From JBCDBD01 sp039184335 (lineage in GTDB: Bacteria; Bacteroidota; Bacteroidia; Flavobacteriales; Flavobacteriaceae), in NCBI GenBank assembly GCA_039184335.1, contig JBCDBD010000022.1:1-58784 (forward strand): a stretch of DNA of 58,784 nt, in the 5' to 3' direction. The notes beneath the pieces are model-generated. The model was not told where the DNA came from, did no database searches, and saw only the letters and a program-made list of their open reading frames with translations. Position 1 is the first letter of the stretch. Each line of letters opens with the position of its first letter. Below, piece after piece: positions 33,927 to 44,468 of this stretch. Position numbers and translations under genes: made by a program.

Positions 33927-34331
33927 CTATAAGGCAATGGCAATTTTCGTATCTGCCTGTACCTTAAATGCACAATCCTTGAAACGTGGAGGACCGAAAG
34001 CTCCCATTTTCGCATTGGAAAAGGCTACTTTCTCTTTAGGAATACCCAACCAATTGGTATCCAATTGGTCATTGCCATTTTTATCATAGAATACGGCAAT
34101 GGCGTATTCTCCTTCAGGGACATCGACCGAAACAGCGGTAGTTCCCTTTTTTGCCATTGAGCTTCCAGAGACAAATACCCTGTCAAACTTTAAAAATGAC
34201 TTCGCGCTGTTGTAGACTGCAACACTGATCTTGCCCTGCGATTGGGGAATCTCGGTAACTTCGACCAAAATTTGATTTTGGGAAAAACCCATAAAGGGCA
34301 ATACGCACAAAGTAAAAAACAATCGTATCAT
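33927..34331 (-). CDS. Secreted DUF2141 protein
   Basis: 134 residues with a signal peptide ('MIRLFFTLCVLPFMGFSQ'). The family pattern is clear: 'GKISVAVYNSAKSFL', 'VDVPEGEYAIAVFYDKNGND', 'LDTNWLGIPKEKVAFSN' and 'FGPPRFKDCAFKV'. DUF2141 is an immunoglobulin-like secreted domain common in Bacteroidota with no known activity; 'DKNGNDQLD' could bind calcium. Monocistronic by spacing. Confidence 0.92.
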   Translation of the reverse strand: MIRLFFTLCVLPFMGFSQNQILVEVTEIPQSQGKISVAVYNSAKSFLKFDRVFVSGSSMAKKGTTAVSVDVPEGEYAIAVFYDKNGNDQLDTNWLGIPKEKVAFSNAKMGAFGPPRFKDCAFKVQADTKIAIAL

Positions 34332-34409
34332 AGCATGGTAAAGAAATACAAATATGCTAAACTTTATTTAACCTAAAAAAGTATACGATCATGTATTCGC
34401 TTTTGGATC

Positions 34410-34832
34410 TCAATTAAAATTAATGGCCCTCATCAACTGTTCATAAAACTGTCTTGTTACGGTACTATCCCTAAAATTGACATACATCTGTAGTGAATCT
34501 TGATATACCAATCTTATTTTCCGCTGCTGTAGATCATCGACAAAAACATAGACCTTACCCATTGACAATGAATCATTAAAGACCCCTTTTTCGCGGGTTA
34601 ACCATGAAAAACCATGCTTTCGCTCCATTTCAGGCAACTTCTTCACCCACGTTATACTGTCAATTTCAGAAAAGGAAACGCTTTCTGCATAGATGCCTGA
34701 ACTTATCTTAAATTCACCATTTTCTGTTGTCGCCCAATTCTTGTAATGAAGGGCAAAAGCTAAAGCACAAAAAATCAAGGTAAAGACGATAATACTGTTC
34801 CATAACCATGTGTTCTTAGTTTTTCTCATCAT
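34410..34832 (-). CDS. Hypothetical membrane-anchored protein
   Basis: 140 residues, family not recognised. A single N-terminal membrane helix (about 10-28) is followed by a globular domain ('SFSEIDSITWVKKLPEMERK', 'KVYVFVDDLQQRKIRLVYQD'). Its first 17 bases overlap the end of the S9 peptidase gene, so the two are co-translated. No function is proposed. Confidence 0.65.
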   Translation of the reverse strand: MMRKTKNTWLWNSIIVFTLIFCALAFALHYKNWATTENGEFKISSGIYAESVSFSEIDSITWVKKLPEMERKHGFSWLTREKGVFNDSLSMGKVYVFVDDLQQRKIRLVYQDSLQMYVNFRDSTVTRQFYEQLMRAINFN

Positions 34833-36864
34833 TTTTCATATCCATTCGATATTTATCAAACCAAGCAACCGTATGCGCAATTTTGGCAATCAGATTACTG
34901 GGGCGGTTGGCAATACCATGACTGGCCCCAGGAATTTCAACCAATACCGTTTCTTTCTTTCTCAGCTTTAAAGCATGGTACAATTGTTTGGCCTCACTGG
35001 GCGGGGTCCGAAGATCATCCATACCCACCATGACCATGGTCGGGGTCTCAATATTACCGACAAGCGAAATGGGCGAAAACTTCCAATAACCTTCAAAATT
35101 TTCCCAAGGTTGACCTTCATATCGGGTATTGGCATAGCCAAAGTAGTTGTCGGCCACCAAGGTCTTACTGATCCAGTTCATGACTGGCTTGGCCACTACA
35201 GCAGCCTCAAACCGATTGTTCTTGCCAATCATCCAGGCACTCATGATGCCTCCCGCGCTACCGCCTGTGACAAACAATTGGTCTTCATGGGCGATTCCTT
35301 TTTGAATACAATGGTCCACCCCATCCATGACATCGTTATAATCCTCTCCGGGGTAATTTCGGTACAATAAGTTGCCAAACGCTTCGCCATAACTGGTACT
35401 GCCCCTTGGGTTCGGATAAAACACAATGTAACCTGCTGAAGCGTATAGCTGCATTTCAATAGAAAAACGATCCCCATAGTTCAAGATCGGGCCACCATGG
35501 TTTTCTACCATAAACGGATACTTTTTGTTCGCCTCATAGTTAGGTGGATAGACCACCCATCCTTGGATATCGCGCCCATCAAAGGTAGATTTGTACCACA
35601 CCTCTTCAACCTTGCCCAAGGTCCTATAGTCCAATAGCCCCGTATTTAAACCCGTAATCTTCTTGGGATTTTTGGCCTTTGGGGCAAGCACGGCCAGTTC
35701 TGAAGGATACTCAGGTCGGCAATGGGTATAGGCAATCGTTCCGTTCTTTGAAACGGAGTATGAGCCACTTCCATAAGGTCTGCCCAAGGTGGTGCCCCCA
35801 CGATCATCAGCCAATTTAGTCACTTTACCCGATAGGGAAATATGTCCAATTTTACCATTGCCCTTGTCGTCATAATTGATATAAAGGCCTTCACCCTTAG
35901 TGTCCCATGTAACACCTGAAACACTGCGGTCGAGCGCATCTGAAATGCTTCGTTGATTACTTCCATCAGCGTTCATTACATGCAATTTGCGCACTTGATA
36001 CGCTTGCCGTAGGTCTTCATTACTGATATAGGCAATGTATTTTCCGTTGGGGGAAACCTGAGGACTATAATCAGGACCGTCCCTATCTGTGAGGGACTTG
36101 ATTTCACCTGACGCAACAGTTACGGAATAAATCTCGCTGTTTCGAAAACGGTACTCCCAGTCTTCGACCCTATTGGCCGAAAAATAAATCCCAGATCCAT
36201 CGGGCGACCACGATAAGGTGCCTTGGTGATGCCAATTCCCCGACGTGAGTTGACGAGGAGCACCTCCATCAGAGGACATCACAAAAATATGGTTGAACCC
36301 TGGCTTGATGTAGCCCCGTCCATCCGCTTCATGGTAGACCCTATCGGTGATACGGGGTGGTTCGGCCCATTTCGCCCCTTTGGGTTTCTTCGGCATTTTG
36401 GCCAATACCGGTGCCTGTACAGCTACATTCATCGAGAAGGCCAACTGGCTTCCATCTGGTGACCAGGTCAATGAACTGGGGCTAAAAGGCAATTGCGATA
36501 GCCTTGCAGTCTTACCCGACCGTACCCAATACACATAAACCTCGGTGCCATCATCAGTACTACTTGCAAAGGCAATCCGATCCCCAGAAGGAGACCATCG
36601 GGCACTACTTTCACTGACTTCACGTGAAGTGAGTTTGTGGTGTTCGCTACCATCTGCTCTTATCATCCAAAGGTTGCCCCATGAACGGTCTTTCATCACA
36701 TCAAACCCCATGCGCCGATACACCACCCAGTCGCCATTGGGAGAAATTTGGGGGTCTGCAACGTATTGCAGGTCAAAAACATCTGTATAGGAAAAACTGG
36801 GCTTTTGTGCCAAGACTATTGAAATGCTGAATGCCATAAAAAACAATAAGGGTAATTTGTGCAT
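34816..36864 (-). CDS. S9-family serine peptidase (acylaminoacyl-peptidase/prolyl oligopeptidase type)
   Basis: 682 residues from the ATG at 36864 ('MHKLPLLFFMAF', a signal peptide), preferred over an ATG 23 codons upstream. The N-terminal two thirds are WD40/TolB-like propeller repeats ('ARWSPSGDRIAFASSTDDG', 'LTWSPDGSQLAFSM', 'LSWSPDGSGIYFSAN'). The catalytic domain has Ser536 in 'TGGSAGGIMSAW', then 'MVGMDDLRTPPSEAKQLYHA' for the Asp and 'GASHGIANRP' for the His. It cleaves short peptides in the periplasm. Confidence 0.94.
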   Translation of the reverse strand: MHKLPLLFFMAFSISIVLAQKPSFSYTDVFDLQYVADPQISPNGDWVVYRRMGFDVMKDRSWGNLWMIRADGSEHHKLTSREVSESSARWSPSGDRIAFASSTDDGTEVYVYWVRSGKTARLSQLPFSPSSLTWSPDGSQLAFSMNVAVQAPVLAKMPKKPKGAKWAEPPRITDRVYHEADGRGYIKPGFNHIFVMSSDGGAPRQLTSGNWHHQGTLSWSPDGSGIYFSANRVEDWEYRFRNSEIYSVTVASGEIKSLTDRDGPDYSPQVSPNGKYIAYISNEDLRQAYQVRKLHVMNADGSNQRSISDALDRSVSGVTWDTKGEGLYINYDDKGNGKIGHISLSGKVTKLADDRGGTTLGRPYGSGSYSVSKNGTIAYTHCRPEYPSELAVLAPKAKNPKKITGLNTGLLDYRTLGKVEEVWYKSTFDGRDIQGWVVYPPNYEANKKYPFMVENHGGPILNYGDRFSIEMQLYASAGYIVFYPNPRGSTSYGEAFGNLLYRNYPGEDYNDVMDGVDHCIQKGIAHEDQLFVTGGSAGGIMSAWMIGKNNRFEAAVVAKPVMNWISKTLVADNYFGYANTRYEGQPWENFEGYWKFSPISLVGNIETPTMVMVGMDDLRTPPSEAKQLYHALKLRKKETVLVEIPGASHGIANRPSNLIAKIAHTVAWFDKYRMDMKNDEKN

Positions 36865-37088
36865 ATTTTTGGTTTTTGAAGATTTTAAAGGTAACGGATA
36901 CTTAGGATTTGAACAACTTGAATAGCAATCCATCCATACAAAGCGTATCCTTGTTATCTTTAAGAGAAATTACAGCCTATGCTTGAATGCAACATGTATA
37001 ATTGCCGTTACCTGTTTGGTAACCTCCCTATCTTACACATGACAGATAAATTTCAATTTCCTCAAGAAAGTATAACCACCCCATTCTT

Positions 37089-38762
37089 ATGAAAAAAATA
37101 GGTTGTTTAATGGTATTTGCTTTGTTGACCCTTTCAAGCTGTCAAACTGAAAAAGGAGGTGCTACCGAAGACAATGGTTCTGTTATGCAATCATCAAACC
37201 AGTATGATGATCTGGTGCTCCTTTTTCGTGAATGGCGCGATTTTGAGCATCCTCCGTTAAAAAAGGGTGCTCCGGATTACACAAAAACTACCTTTAAAAC
37301 ACGTTGGCCCAGGTTTAAAACTCTACGAAACAAACTGCAAGGTATTGATACTACAAATTGGGCTATTGCACAGCAAGTGGACTGGATGGTGGTTTGGGCA
37401 GAAATGAACGGTTATGATTTTAACCACCGTGTTTTAAAACCATGGGAACGCGACCCAGCCTTCTATAAATCGGTATGGACCTACAGAAGTGATGTTCCTG
37501 CCCATGAGGGACCAACGCATCATGCCACTACAGAATTATGGACCTACAAATTTCCCTTGTCATCGGAAGAAGCGCAAAGATTGGTGAAAGACCTCGAAGT
37601 AATCCCCGCACTAAACCAACAAGCCAGAACAAACCTTATTGGTAATGCTAGGGACTTATGGATCGCGGGAATTAGGGACATTAAAACCCAAAGCGAGGTA
37701 CTGCGGGGAGTACTCAATGAAGAGGGGGTTTCAAACAATGCTGAACTGGTGCAGGCGTTGCAAGCCGCCATAACCTCAACCGATACTTTCGCCACATGGT
37801 TGGAAGACGAGTCCAAAACCAAAACAGGGGCTTCGGGTATTGGCAAGGAAAACTACACCTGGTACCTACAAAAAGTACATTTAGTGCCTTTGACCTGGGA
37901 AGATGAGGTAATGCTGTTAAAACGGGAACTGGCACGTGCCTGGGCTTCCCTGAAATTGGAAGAGCATCGAAACCGGCATCTTCCGGAGTTGGTAGCAGCA
38001 GATTCTCCAGAAGCCTATGATAAAATCGCTGATACTGCGGCCAAAAGCTTGATGAAATTTCTTGAAGAACAAGACATTGTTACTGTCAAACCCTACTTTG
38101 ACCCCGCTTTACGCGAACATTTAGGGGCTTTTGTCCCCAAAGCGAAACGTAATTTCTTTTGGATTGCGGCCCATTATGATCCACGACCCCTGTACTCTCA
38201 CTTTTACCATTGGTTTGAACTGGCCCGTATGGACAATGAACCCCATAAAAGCGAAATACGCAGAGACCCCTTATTGTACAATATTTTTGATTCCCGAAAC
38301 GAGGGAATGGCAACCGCTGTTGAAGAAATGTTTATGGATGCTGGTTTATATGATGATTCCCCGAGGTCAAGGGAAATCGTATACATCATGATTGCCCAGC
38401 GAGCAGCAAGAGGGCTGGGCTCCCTATACGCACATGCCAACGAAATGACCATGGAAGAAGCTGGAGGCATCCATTCAGAATACACCCCCCGAGGATGGAT
38501 GAAAACTGAAAAAGAACTGCTCCTCTTTGAGCAGCACCTGTATTTACGCCAGCCTGGGTATGGTACCAGTTACATCACAGGAAAGTATCTTATGGAACAT
38601 ACTTTGGCAGATTATGCACGTATTCAAGAGCTGAACGACCGACCTTTTAGGTTAAACGATTTTTTTGATAGGTTAAATGGCATAGGCAACATACCAATAG
38701 CACTTGGGCACTGGCAAATGACTGGGGAAACGCAGCATTTGCAAACCATTTCGAAGGATTAA
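37089..38762 (+). CDS. DUF885-like lipoprotein
   Basis: 557 residues with lipobox 'LSSC' (Cys19 or so). The C-terminal half matches DUF885 proteins: 'DSRNEGMATAVEEMFMDAG', 'REIVYIMIAQRAARGLGSLY', 'MTMEEAGGIHSEYTPRGWM' and 'YLRQPGYGTSYITGKYLM'. DUF885 proteins are zinc-peptidase-like, but the metal-binding HExxH-type element is not evident here ('SRNEGMA' stands in its place), so it may be catalytically inactive. Monocistronic. Confidence 0.65.
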   Translation: MKKIGCLMVFALLTLSSCQTEKGGATEDNGSVMQSSNQYDDLVLLFREWRDFEHPPLKKGAPDYTKTTFKTRWPRFKTLRNKLQGIDTTNWAIAQQVDWMVVWAEMNGYDFNHRVLKPWERDPAFYKSVWTYRSDVPAHEGPTHHATTELWTYKFPLSSEEAQRLVKDLEVIPALNQQARTNLIGNARDLWIAGIRDIKTQSEVLRGVLNEEGVSNNAELVQALQAAITSTDTFATWLEDESKTKTGASGIGKENYTWYLQKVHLVPLTWEDEVMLLKRELARAWASLKLEEHRNRHLPELVAADSPEAYDKIADTAAKSLMKFLEEQDIVTVKPYFDPALREHLGAFVPKAKRNFFWIAAHYDPRPLYSHFYHWFELARMDNEPHKSEIRRDPLLYNIFDSRNEGMATAVEEMFMDAGLYDDSPRSREIVYIMIAQRAARGLGSLYAHANEMTMEEAGGIHSEYTPRGWMKTEKELLLFEQHLYLRQPGYGTSYITGKYLMEHTLADYARIQELNDRPFRLNDFFDRLNGIGNIPIALGHWQMTGETQHLQTISKD

Positions 38763-38855
38763 GATACAGCGACAGGTGCCCAAGGCAATCCAAAGTAGTT
38801 AATGTTTCTGATGATCTGTTATCTTTAGTCACATAACCTTACATTACAGTTGTTC

Positions 38856-39410
38856 ATGGGAACTGGAAAAATCAATACAGATCGCATATTGGGTATTTCT
38901 GCCATGGTCATCAGCGTGCTCACCCTTGTTATTTTTATCTATCAGACGAACATTATGCGGATACAAAGTAAATTGTCTGTAAAACCACGATTGTCTTTTT
39001 CAACGAGTTCGTACAGCACTGATTCCCTGGTTCGAATTGAAGGTCTTGTGTACAATAAAGGGTTAGGGCCTGCTATAGTGGATTCCATATATATTGCATA
39101 TAGAAACCATAGGTATGAAATGGATATGGACGAGTTCATCAAAAACGAAATGCCCATACTCGAAAAGTATGGCGAACTCATTCGAAATTCCACCCTCGGT
39201 CCGGGAAACACGTTTTTACCAGGGGAAGAGATCACTATTTACAGTTATCAATTTCATCCTGAAAATTTCGATTCTATTCTAAGGTATCTAGACATACGGT
39301 CAACAGAAAATTTACCCTTTCAATTTAAGGTCATTTATACTTCCATTTATGAAGATGAACATTGGCTGGTAAGTTCAGAAAGTGATGACCCTGAAAAATT
39401 GGATAAATGA
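38856..39410 (+). CDS. Hypothetical membrane-anchored protein upstream of a DUF6090 gene
   Basis: 184 residues from the ATG at 38856; a TTG two codons earlier is possible. A membrane helix at about 11-31 ('LGISAMVISVLTLVIFIYQ') is followed by an extracytoplasmic beta-rich domain ('VKPRLSFSTSSYSTDSLVRI', 'GPGNTFLPGEEITIYSY'). Not assigned to a family. Its stop overlaps the start of the next DUF6090 gene (ATGA), so the two are translated together and may form a complex. Confidence 0.65.
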   Translation: MGTGKINTDRILGISAMVISVLTLVIFIYQTNIMRIQSKLSVKPRLSFSTSSYSTDSLVRIEGLVYNKGLGPAIVDSIYIAYRNHRYEMDMDEFIKNEMPILEKYGELIRNSTLGPGNTFLPGEEITIYSYQFHPENFDSILRYLDIRSTENLPFQFKVIYTSIYEDEHWLVSSESDDPEKLDK

Positions 39411-40135
39411 TCACGTTTTTTCGTAGCATCCGTAAAAGCTTGCTTTCAGAAAATAAATTCACCAAATACCTACTCTATGCCCTTGGTGAAATCATTTTAG
39501 TGGTCATTGGTATCCTGATTGCTTTACAGATCAATACTTGGAATACCAATAAAAACAACCGTGCCAAAGAGCAACTTTATTTAACAGGATACCATGCCGA
39601 TCTTGAACGCAACCTTAATGAGCTGGACCGGGTCATCGCAAAATCGAATAGGACCTTGAGCGCAACAGATTCTCTATTACGGTATGCTAAAGGAATGTTG
39701 ACCGTAAAAGATAGTACGAAAGTGGAATACCTGGTCATGGAATCGATTAACTATACCCTATTTCTAAGTCAAGAAGGAACCATCAATGACATTTTTGGTT
39801 CTGGAGATCTAGCACTGATCCAAAATGATACCATTCGAAAATCAATGGTCAATTGGAGTTCTGAACTGAAGTTCTTGACAGAATATGAAGCTCTGGGTAA
39901 AGACAACCAATTGCAGTGCATCAATTATCTATCCAAGAACACCCCTTTTTATCGAATGTCCCTTAAAGGAGCCTTTCTCGATGAGGCCACAATAACTAAA
40001 ATAATGGGTCACCAAAGGTTTCTAAACCTGATAAGCAATCAACAGCATATGGCCAATGTGCTCAATGCGCTATACAGAAAGCAAAAAGAAAAAATGACAC
40101 AATTACTGCAACAGGTTAGGGCATCAATACAGTAG
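39407..40135 (+). CDS. DUF6090 membrane protein, paralogue 1
   Basis: 242 residues. The N-terminal block of this family is conserved in all copies here: basic 'RSIRKSLLSENKFTKYLLYA' then a membrane helix 'GEIILVVIGILIALQINTW' (about 27-46), placing the long C-terminal part outside the cytoplasm. The C-terminal part is helical and contains 'LALIQNDTIRKSMVNW', which recurs in diverged form in every paralogue. Function unknown. Overlaps the preceding gene by four bases (ATGA); separated from the other copies by the large BNR gene. Confidence 0.85.
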   Translation: MITFFRSIRKSLLSENKFTKYLLYALGEIILVVIGILIALQINTWNTNKNNRAKEQLYLTGYHADLERNLNELDRVIAKSNRTLSATDSLLRYAKGMLTVKDSTKVEYLVMESINYTLFLSQEGTINDIFGSGDLALIQNDTIRKSMVNWSSELKFLTEYEALGKDNQLQCINYLSKNTPFYRMSLKGAFLDEATITKIMGHQRFLNLISNQQHMANVLNALYRKQKEKMTQLLQQVRASIQ

Positions 40136-40402
40136 ATGCGCATCCATTCTCCATAAGGTCTTTTCCAAAAAGTGTGTTCTGATCTTTCCACAGAACACTT
40201 TGTGGGCAAATGGTAAAACAACTGCAGTACAATAATCTTGGCTAAAATTTTGGGAATGAACAATCCCCTATTTCCAATACTACCGATCGATCACTTGGTC
40301 AATAGCAACCCTAATATTTTGTTAAACCTGCTAAATCACGTAAGATTCTTCTTTTCAGCGGCTATTTTTAAAACGACTAATTCACCTTAAAATCAGCTCA
40401 AA

Positions 40403-43400
40403 ATGAAAAAATTATTTCTAGGGATTTTCCTATGCTACTGTTTTATTGTGGCAGGGCAGGAAAAGGAAGACCTCATGTCTTCCGCTACTTTTTCGGCACT
40501 TAAGTTCAGAAATGTCGGCCCCGCATTTACCTCAGGTCGTATTGCAGAAATTGCAATCGATCCCACCAATCAAAATATCATGTATGTCGCCGTGGGTTCC
40601 GGAAACGTTTGGAAAACCGTTAATGCCGGAACCACCTGGGAGCCCATTTTTGATAAAGAGAAAAGTTATTCCATAGGATGTATCACTATTGATCCAAATA
40701 ATCCACATACGATCTGGGTGGGAACCGGGGAAAATGTCGGTGGCCGCCATGTGGGCTTTGGTGATGGGATCTACCGAAGTACAGATGCCGGCAAAACATG
40801 GAAGAATATGGGTCTACAAGGCACCCAACACCTTTCAAAGATCATCGTACATCCAGACAATTCTGATGTGATTTGGGTAGCTGCCCAAGGGCCCCTATGG
40901 AACAAAGGTGGGGAACGTGGCCTCTACAAATCGGTTGATGGCGGCGACACCTGGAAAAAAACGCTGGGCAATGCTGAATGGACCGGCGTTACCGATGTCG
41001 TCATTGATCCAAGAAATCCCGATAGGCTCATTGCCGCCACTTGGGACCGTCACCGCACCGTTGCCGCGTATATGGGCGGTGGACCAGGTTCCGGTTTACA
41101 CCGGAGTACCGATGGCGGGGAAACCTGGGAAAAGTTGACCGAAGGTATTCCAAAATCGAATTTGGGTAAAATTGGCTTGGCCCTGTCACCCTTCAATCCT
41201 GATGTTGTCTACGCTGCAATTGAACTGGACCGCACTACAGGAGGCCTTTTCCTATCAACAGATCGAGGGAGCTCATGGACAAAGCAATCAGATATGATAT
41301 CGGGTGCCACGGGACCACATTATTATCAGGAATTATATGCTGATCCCCATCATGAAGGGCGTATCTATTTGATGAACAATAATGTGTTGGTTTCCGATGA
41401 CCATGGCAAAACCTACTACCGCATGCGCCGGGAGTACATGCATAGTGACATGCATGCTGTAGCCTTTAGAAAAAATGACCCCAACTACATTATTATGGGT
41501 TCAGACGGGGGTATTTATGAAACCTTTGATGGTACAGAAACCTGGCGCTTTGTGGGCAACCTTCCCCTTACACAGTATTACAAACTTGCGGTGGATGACG
41601 CAAAGCCCTTTTACAACATCTACGGGGGCACACAGGATAATGGGTCGCACAAGGGCCCTTCAAGGACGAATCGCCGCGAAGGTATTTTAAACCGTGACTG
41701 GACCAAGGTACTTGGTGCAGATGGGCACCAATCGGCCACAGAACCCGGCAACCCAGATATTACCTATGGCGAATTTCAACAAGGCCGGCTTTTTCGAATC
41801 GACCATAAAACGGGAGAAAGCGTTTTTATTGCGCCGCAACCTGCTCTTAACGAGCCCTATGAACGTTTTAATTGGGATGCCCCTATTCTGGTAAGCCCAC
41901 ATGATCCCAAGCGCATTTATTTTGCTTCGTATCGGGTTTGGCGCTCAGACAACCGAGGAGACGATTGGACAGCCGTATCCGGTGATTTGACCAAAGGCCT
42001 AGAACGCATAAAACAGCCCATTATGGGGAAATTGCAAAGCTGGGACAATGCCTGGGATGTAAAAGCGATGTCAAACTACAGTACCATAACTTCTTTAGCG
42101 GAATCGCCCTTAAAGGAAGGGCTTTTATATGCAGGCACTGATGATGGTATCATTCAAGTTACTGAAGACGGTGGTGATACCTGGAGAAAAGTTGCTTACG
42201 AAAGTATCAGAGGATTACCCGCTACCGCCTTCGTAAATGATATTCGAGCTGACCTATTTGACGCGAACACGGTATATGCCGCCTTAGATAACCACAAATT
42301 CGGGGATTTTAAACCGTATCTCATTAAAAGTACAGATGCAGGTAAGACCTGGCGGCTTATCAATGGTGATTTACCCAATCGTCTCTTGGTCTGGCGTTTG
42401 GTGCAAGATCATGTAAACAAAAACTTGATGTTCTTAGCTACGGAGTTTGGAATTTATTTCACCATAAATGGAGGTACAAATTGGATTCAACTCAAAGGCG
42501 GATTGCCCACACTGTCCTTTAGGGATATTACCATTCAACGACGCGAAAACGACCTCGTTACCGCATCATTTGGCCGTGGATTTTTTGTGCTGGATGACTA
42601 TAGCGCACTCCGGTCCATCTCCCCGACAGACCTGGAACAGAAAGAGGCACTGCTCTTCAAAATCCGGAAGGCAGATTGGTATACTCCAGTGAGTGATATT
42701 AATGGCAGTCACGGAGCGCAACTATACCGCGCTAAAAACCCTGAATTTGGGGCAACCTTCACCTATTACCTTCGGGATGATTACACTACCTTGGGCAAAA
42801 TACGCAAAGAGAACGAAAAAAAGTGGATCAAAGCAGATCAGGACATTCCGTTTCCTGGGTGGGATGCCATCGAGCAAGAACGCCGACAAGAAGGTCCTAT
42901 GATCATACTCACCATTACAGACAGTGACGGGAACGTTGTAAAAACATTGAAGGTCAAACCGAAAAAAGGAATGAACCGAACTTCATGGGACCTTACCACA
43001 AATTCCAAAAACATTGTGAAGTTGGATGCCCGTGAGCCGGAGCGAAATTTCTTTGGCCCTGCAAGCACTATCGTTACCCCAGGCACCTATTCGGTAAGCC
43101 TTTCAAAGGTTGTGGATGGGGTAACCACCCCATTGGTAGCACCACAACAATTTGAAGTTGTGCGTATGTTGGAACCCGCTCTTCAAGGGGCTTCTGCCGA
43201 GCAATTTGCAGCCTTTAAAGCGAAGTTTGACACTTATCAGCAAAGTCTGTCTACAACCAATATGCTATTGACCAAAGCAAAAAAGAAAGTAAAAGCCATG
43301 CGTAAAGCCTTTTTACTGGCAGACCAACAGCCTGATGATCTTTCCAATACCCTATTCAGCCTCGCTAGTGAGTTAGAAGATTTGGATACCCAACTTAACG

Positions 43401-43639
43401 GGAACAAAAGCAAAAATGAAGTTGGGGCAAACAATGCTCCGACTCCGGGTGATGCCCGTTTTATTGCTGGCAGGGCTTTGCGTACTACCTATGGCCCCAC
43501 AGGTACACATAAAAAGGCCCTTGATCGTGCTACGCAGCAGTTGGCCCCACTGGAAAGCAGGGTAAAAGCCGCCACAGGCCGGTTAAATGGTTTGCTTAGC
43601 CGTTTGAAGGCTATTGGTGCTCCCATGATAGAGGAATAA
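40403..43639 (+). CDS. Large secreted BNR/sortilin-like beta-propeller protein
   Basis: 1078 residues with a signal peptide ('MKKLFLGIFLCYCFIVAGQ'). From about 35 to 730 there are many BNR/Asp-box repeats ('STDAGKTWKNM', 'SVDGGDTWKKT', 'STDGGETWEKL', 'TEDGGDTWRKV', 'STDAGKTWRLI'), the two-propeller arrangement of VPS10/sortilin and BNR glycosidase-like proteins. A beta-sandwich (about 830-935) and a helical tail (about 950-1075) follow. Such proteins occur in Bacteroidota as secreted, ligand-unknown proteins. Catalytic glycosidase residues could not be identified. Confidence 0.88.
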   Translation: MKKLFLGIFLCYCFIVAGQEKEDLMSSATFSALKFRNVGPAFTSGRIAEIAIDPTNQNIMYVAVGSGNVWKTVNAGTTWEPIFDKEKSYSIGCITIDPNNPHTIWVGTGENVGGRHVGFGDGIYRSTDAGKTWKNMGLQGTQHLSKIIVHPDNSDVIWVAAQGPLWNKGGERGLYKSVDGGDTWKKTLGNAEWTGVTDVVIDPRNPDRLIAATWDRHRTVAAYMGGGPGSGLHRSTDGGETWEKLTEGIPKSNLGKIGLALSPFNPDVVYAAIELDRTTGGLFLSTDRGSSWTKQSDMISGATGPHYYQELYADPHHEGRIYLMNNNVLVSDDHGKTYYRMRREYMHSDMHAVAFRKNDPNYIIMGSDGGIYETFDGTETWRFVGNLPLTQYYKLAVDDAKPFYNIYGGTQDNGSHKGPSRTNRREGILNRDWTKVLGADGHQSATEPGNPDITYGEFQQGRLFRIDHKTGESVFIAPQPALNEPYERFNWDAPILVSPHDPKRIYFASYRVWRSDNRGDDWTAVSGDLTKGLERIKQPIMGKLQSWDNAWDVKAMSNYSTITSLAESPLKEGLLYAGTDDGIIQVTEDGGDTWRKVAYESIRGLPATAFVNDIRADLFDANTVYAALDNHKFGDFKPYLIKSTDAGKTWRLINGDLPNRLLVWRLVQDHVNKNLMFLATEFGIYFTINGGTNWIQLKGGLPTLSFRDITIQRRENDLVTASFGRGFFVLDDYSALRSISPTDLEQKEALLFKIRKADWYTPVSDINGSHGAQLYRAKNPEFGATFTYYLRDDYTTLGKIRKENEKKWIKADQDIPFPGWDAIEQERRQEGPMIILTITDSDGNVVKTLKVKPKKGMNRTSWDLTTNSKNIVKLDAREPERNFFGPASTIVTPGTYSVSLSKVVDGVTTPLVAPQQFEVVRMLEPALQGASAEQFAAFKAKFDTYQQSLSTTNMLLTKAKKKVKAMRKAFLLADQQPDDLSNTLFSLASELEDLDTQLNGNKSKNEVGANNAPTPGDARFIAGRALRTTYGPTGTHKKALDRATQQLAPLESRVKAATGRLNGLLSRLKAIGAPMIEE

Positions 43640-43664
43640 TCGAAGATAAAACCATTGAATGCAT

Positions 43665-43693
43665 AAAAATCCCCGCTATAACGGGGATTTTTT
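43665..43693 (+). terminator. Rho-independent terminator after the BNR gene
   Basis: AAAAATCCCCG and CGGGGATTTTTT form an 11-bp stem around a six-base loop (CTATAA), ending in a T run. A strong intrinsic terminator; the A run in front means it could work on both strands. Confidence 0.88.
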
Positions 43694-43754
43694 GTTAACA
43701 CCATGGGCTTTAAAACAGTATATTTGAGCTATTCCCCTATGTACCAGCCAAACT

Positions 43755-44468
43755 ATGATCCAATTCTTTAGAAGAATCCGTAAAAAATTACTCTCTGAAA
43801 ATAAGTTTAAAAAGTATCTGCTTTATGCCGTTGGCGAAATCATTCTGGTGGTCATTGGTATTTTAATTGCGCTGCAGGTCAACAATTGGAACAATGAAAA
43901 GAATGATCGCGAGAAAGAGGCCCTATTGCTCAAACAAATCCATAGGGATTTTAAAAGCAATAAAAAGCAACTGGATAGTATTGTGCTTATCAACAAAACA
44001 AAGCAGCGAGCGTTGACCATTTTTATTGATGAATTACTGGCAAGACCAGATTCGAGCGCTATAGACACCTTACTTAAGTATGCAGATGATATCTTTGAAA
44101 TAAAGACCTTTAATCCTTCCAATGGTGCGGTCCAGGCCTTGATCAGTTCCTCCTCTTTTGAATTGATCCAGAATGATGCTTTGCGTGATCTATTGATCTC
44201 TTGGCAAGATGTCTATCAGGATTACTCTGAGGAAGAACAATTGGAACGCACTATTCAGATTCAAGATTTCGCACCCTATATGAGAAAGCATTTTAACTTT
44301 CTAAGACCCTACTCCAAACCGAATCTTGAAGTTATTAAAACCGTGGAGTTTCAAAATATATTTATAGACAAACGCCTATTATGCAACTTCGTTTTAGAGG
44401 CGATTGAAGAAGAAGAAATTACCTATTATTTAGAAGAAATTGTACGACTTTCCAAAACCGATGATTAA
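43755..44468 (+). CDS. DUF6090 membrane protein, paralogue 2
   Basis: 237 residues. N-terminal block 'RRIRKKLLSENKFKKYLLYA' plus membrane helix 'GEIILVVIGILIALQVNNW'. The C-terminal part 'HRDFKSNKKQLDSI', 'KTFNPSNGAVQALISSSSFE' and 'LIQNDALRDLLISWQDVY' is clearly closest to paralogue 5 (46466-47212). It starts a run of genes on the same strand in which each overlaps or abuts the next; its stop overlaps the ATG of paralogue 3 by eight bases. Confidence 0.87.
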   Translation: MIQFFRRIRKKLLSENKFKKYLLYAVGEIILVVIGILIALQVNNWNNEKNDREKEALLLKQIHRDFKSNKKQLDSIVLINKTKQRALTIFIDELLARPDSSAIDTLLKYADDIFEIKTFNPSNGAVQALISSSSFELIQNDALRDLLISWQDVYQDYSEEEQLERTIQIQDFAPYMRKHFNFLRPYSKPNLEVIKTVEFQNIFIDKRLLCNFVLEAIEEEEITYYLEEIVRLSKTDD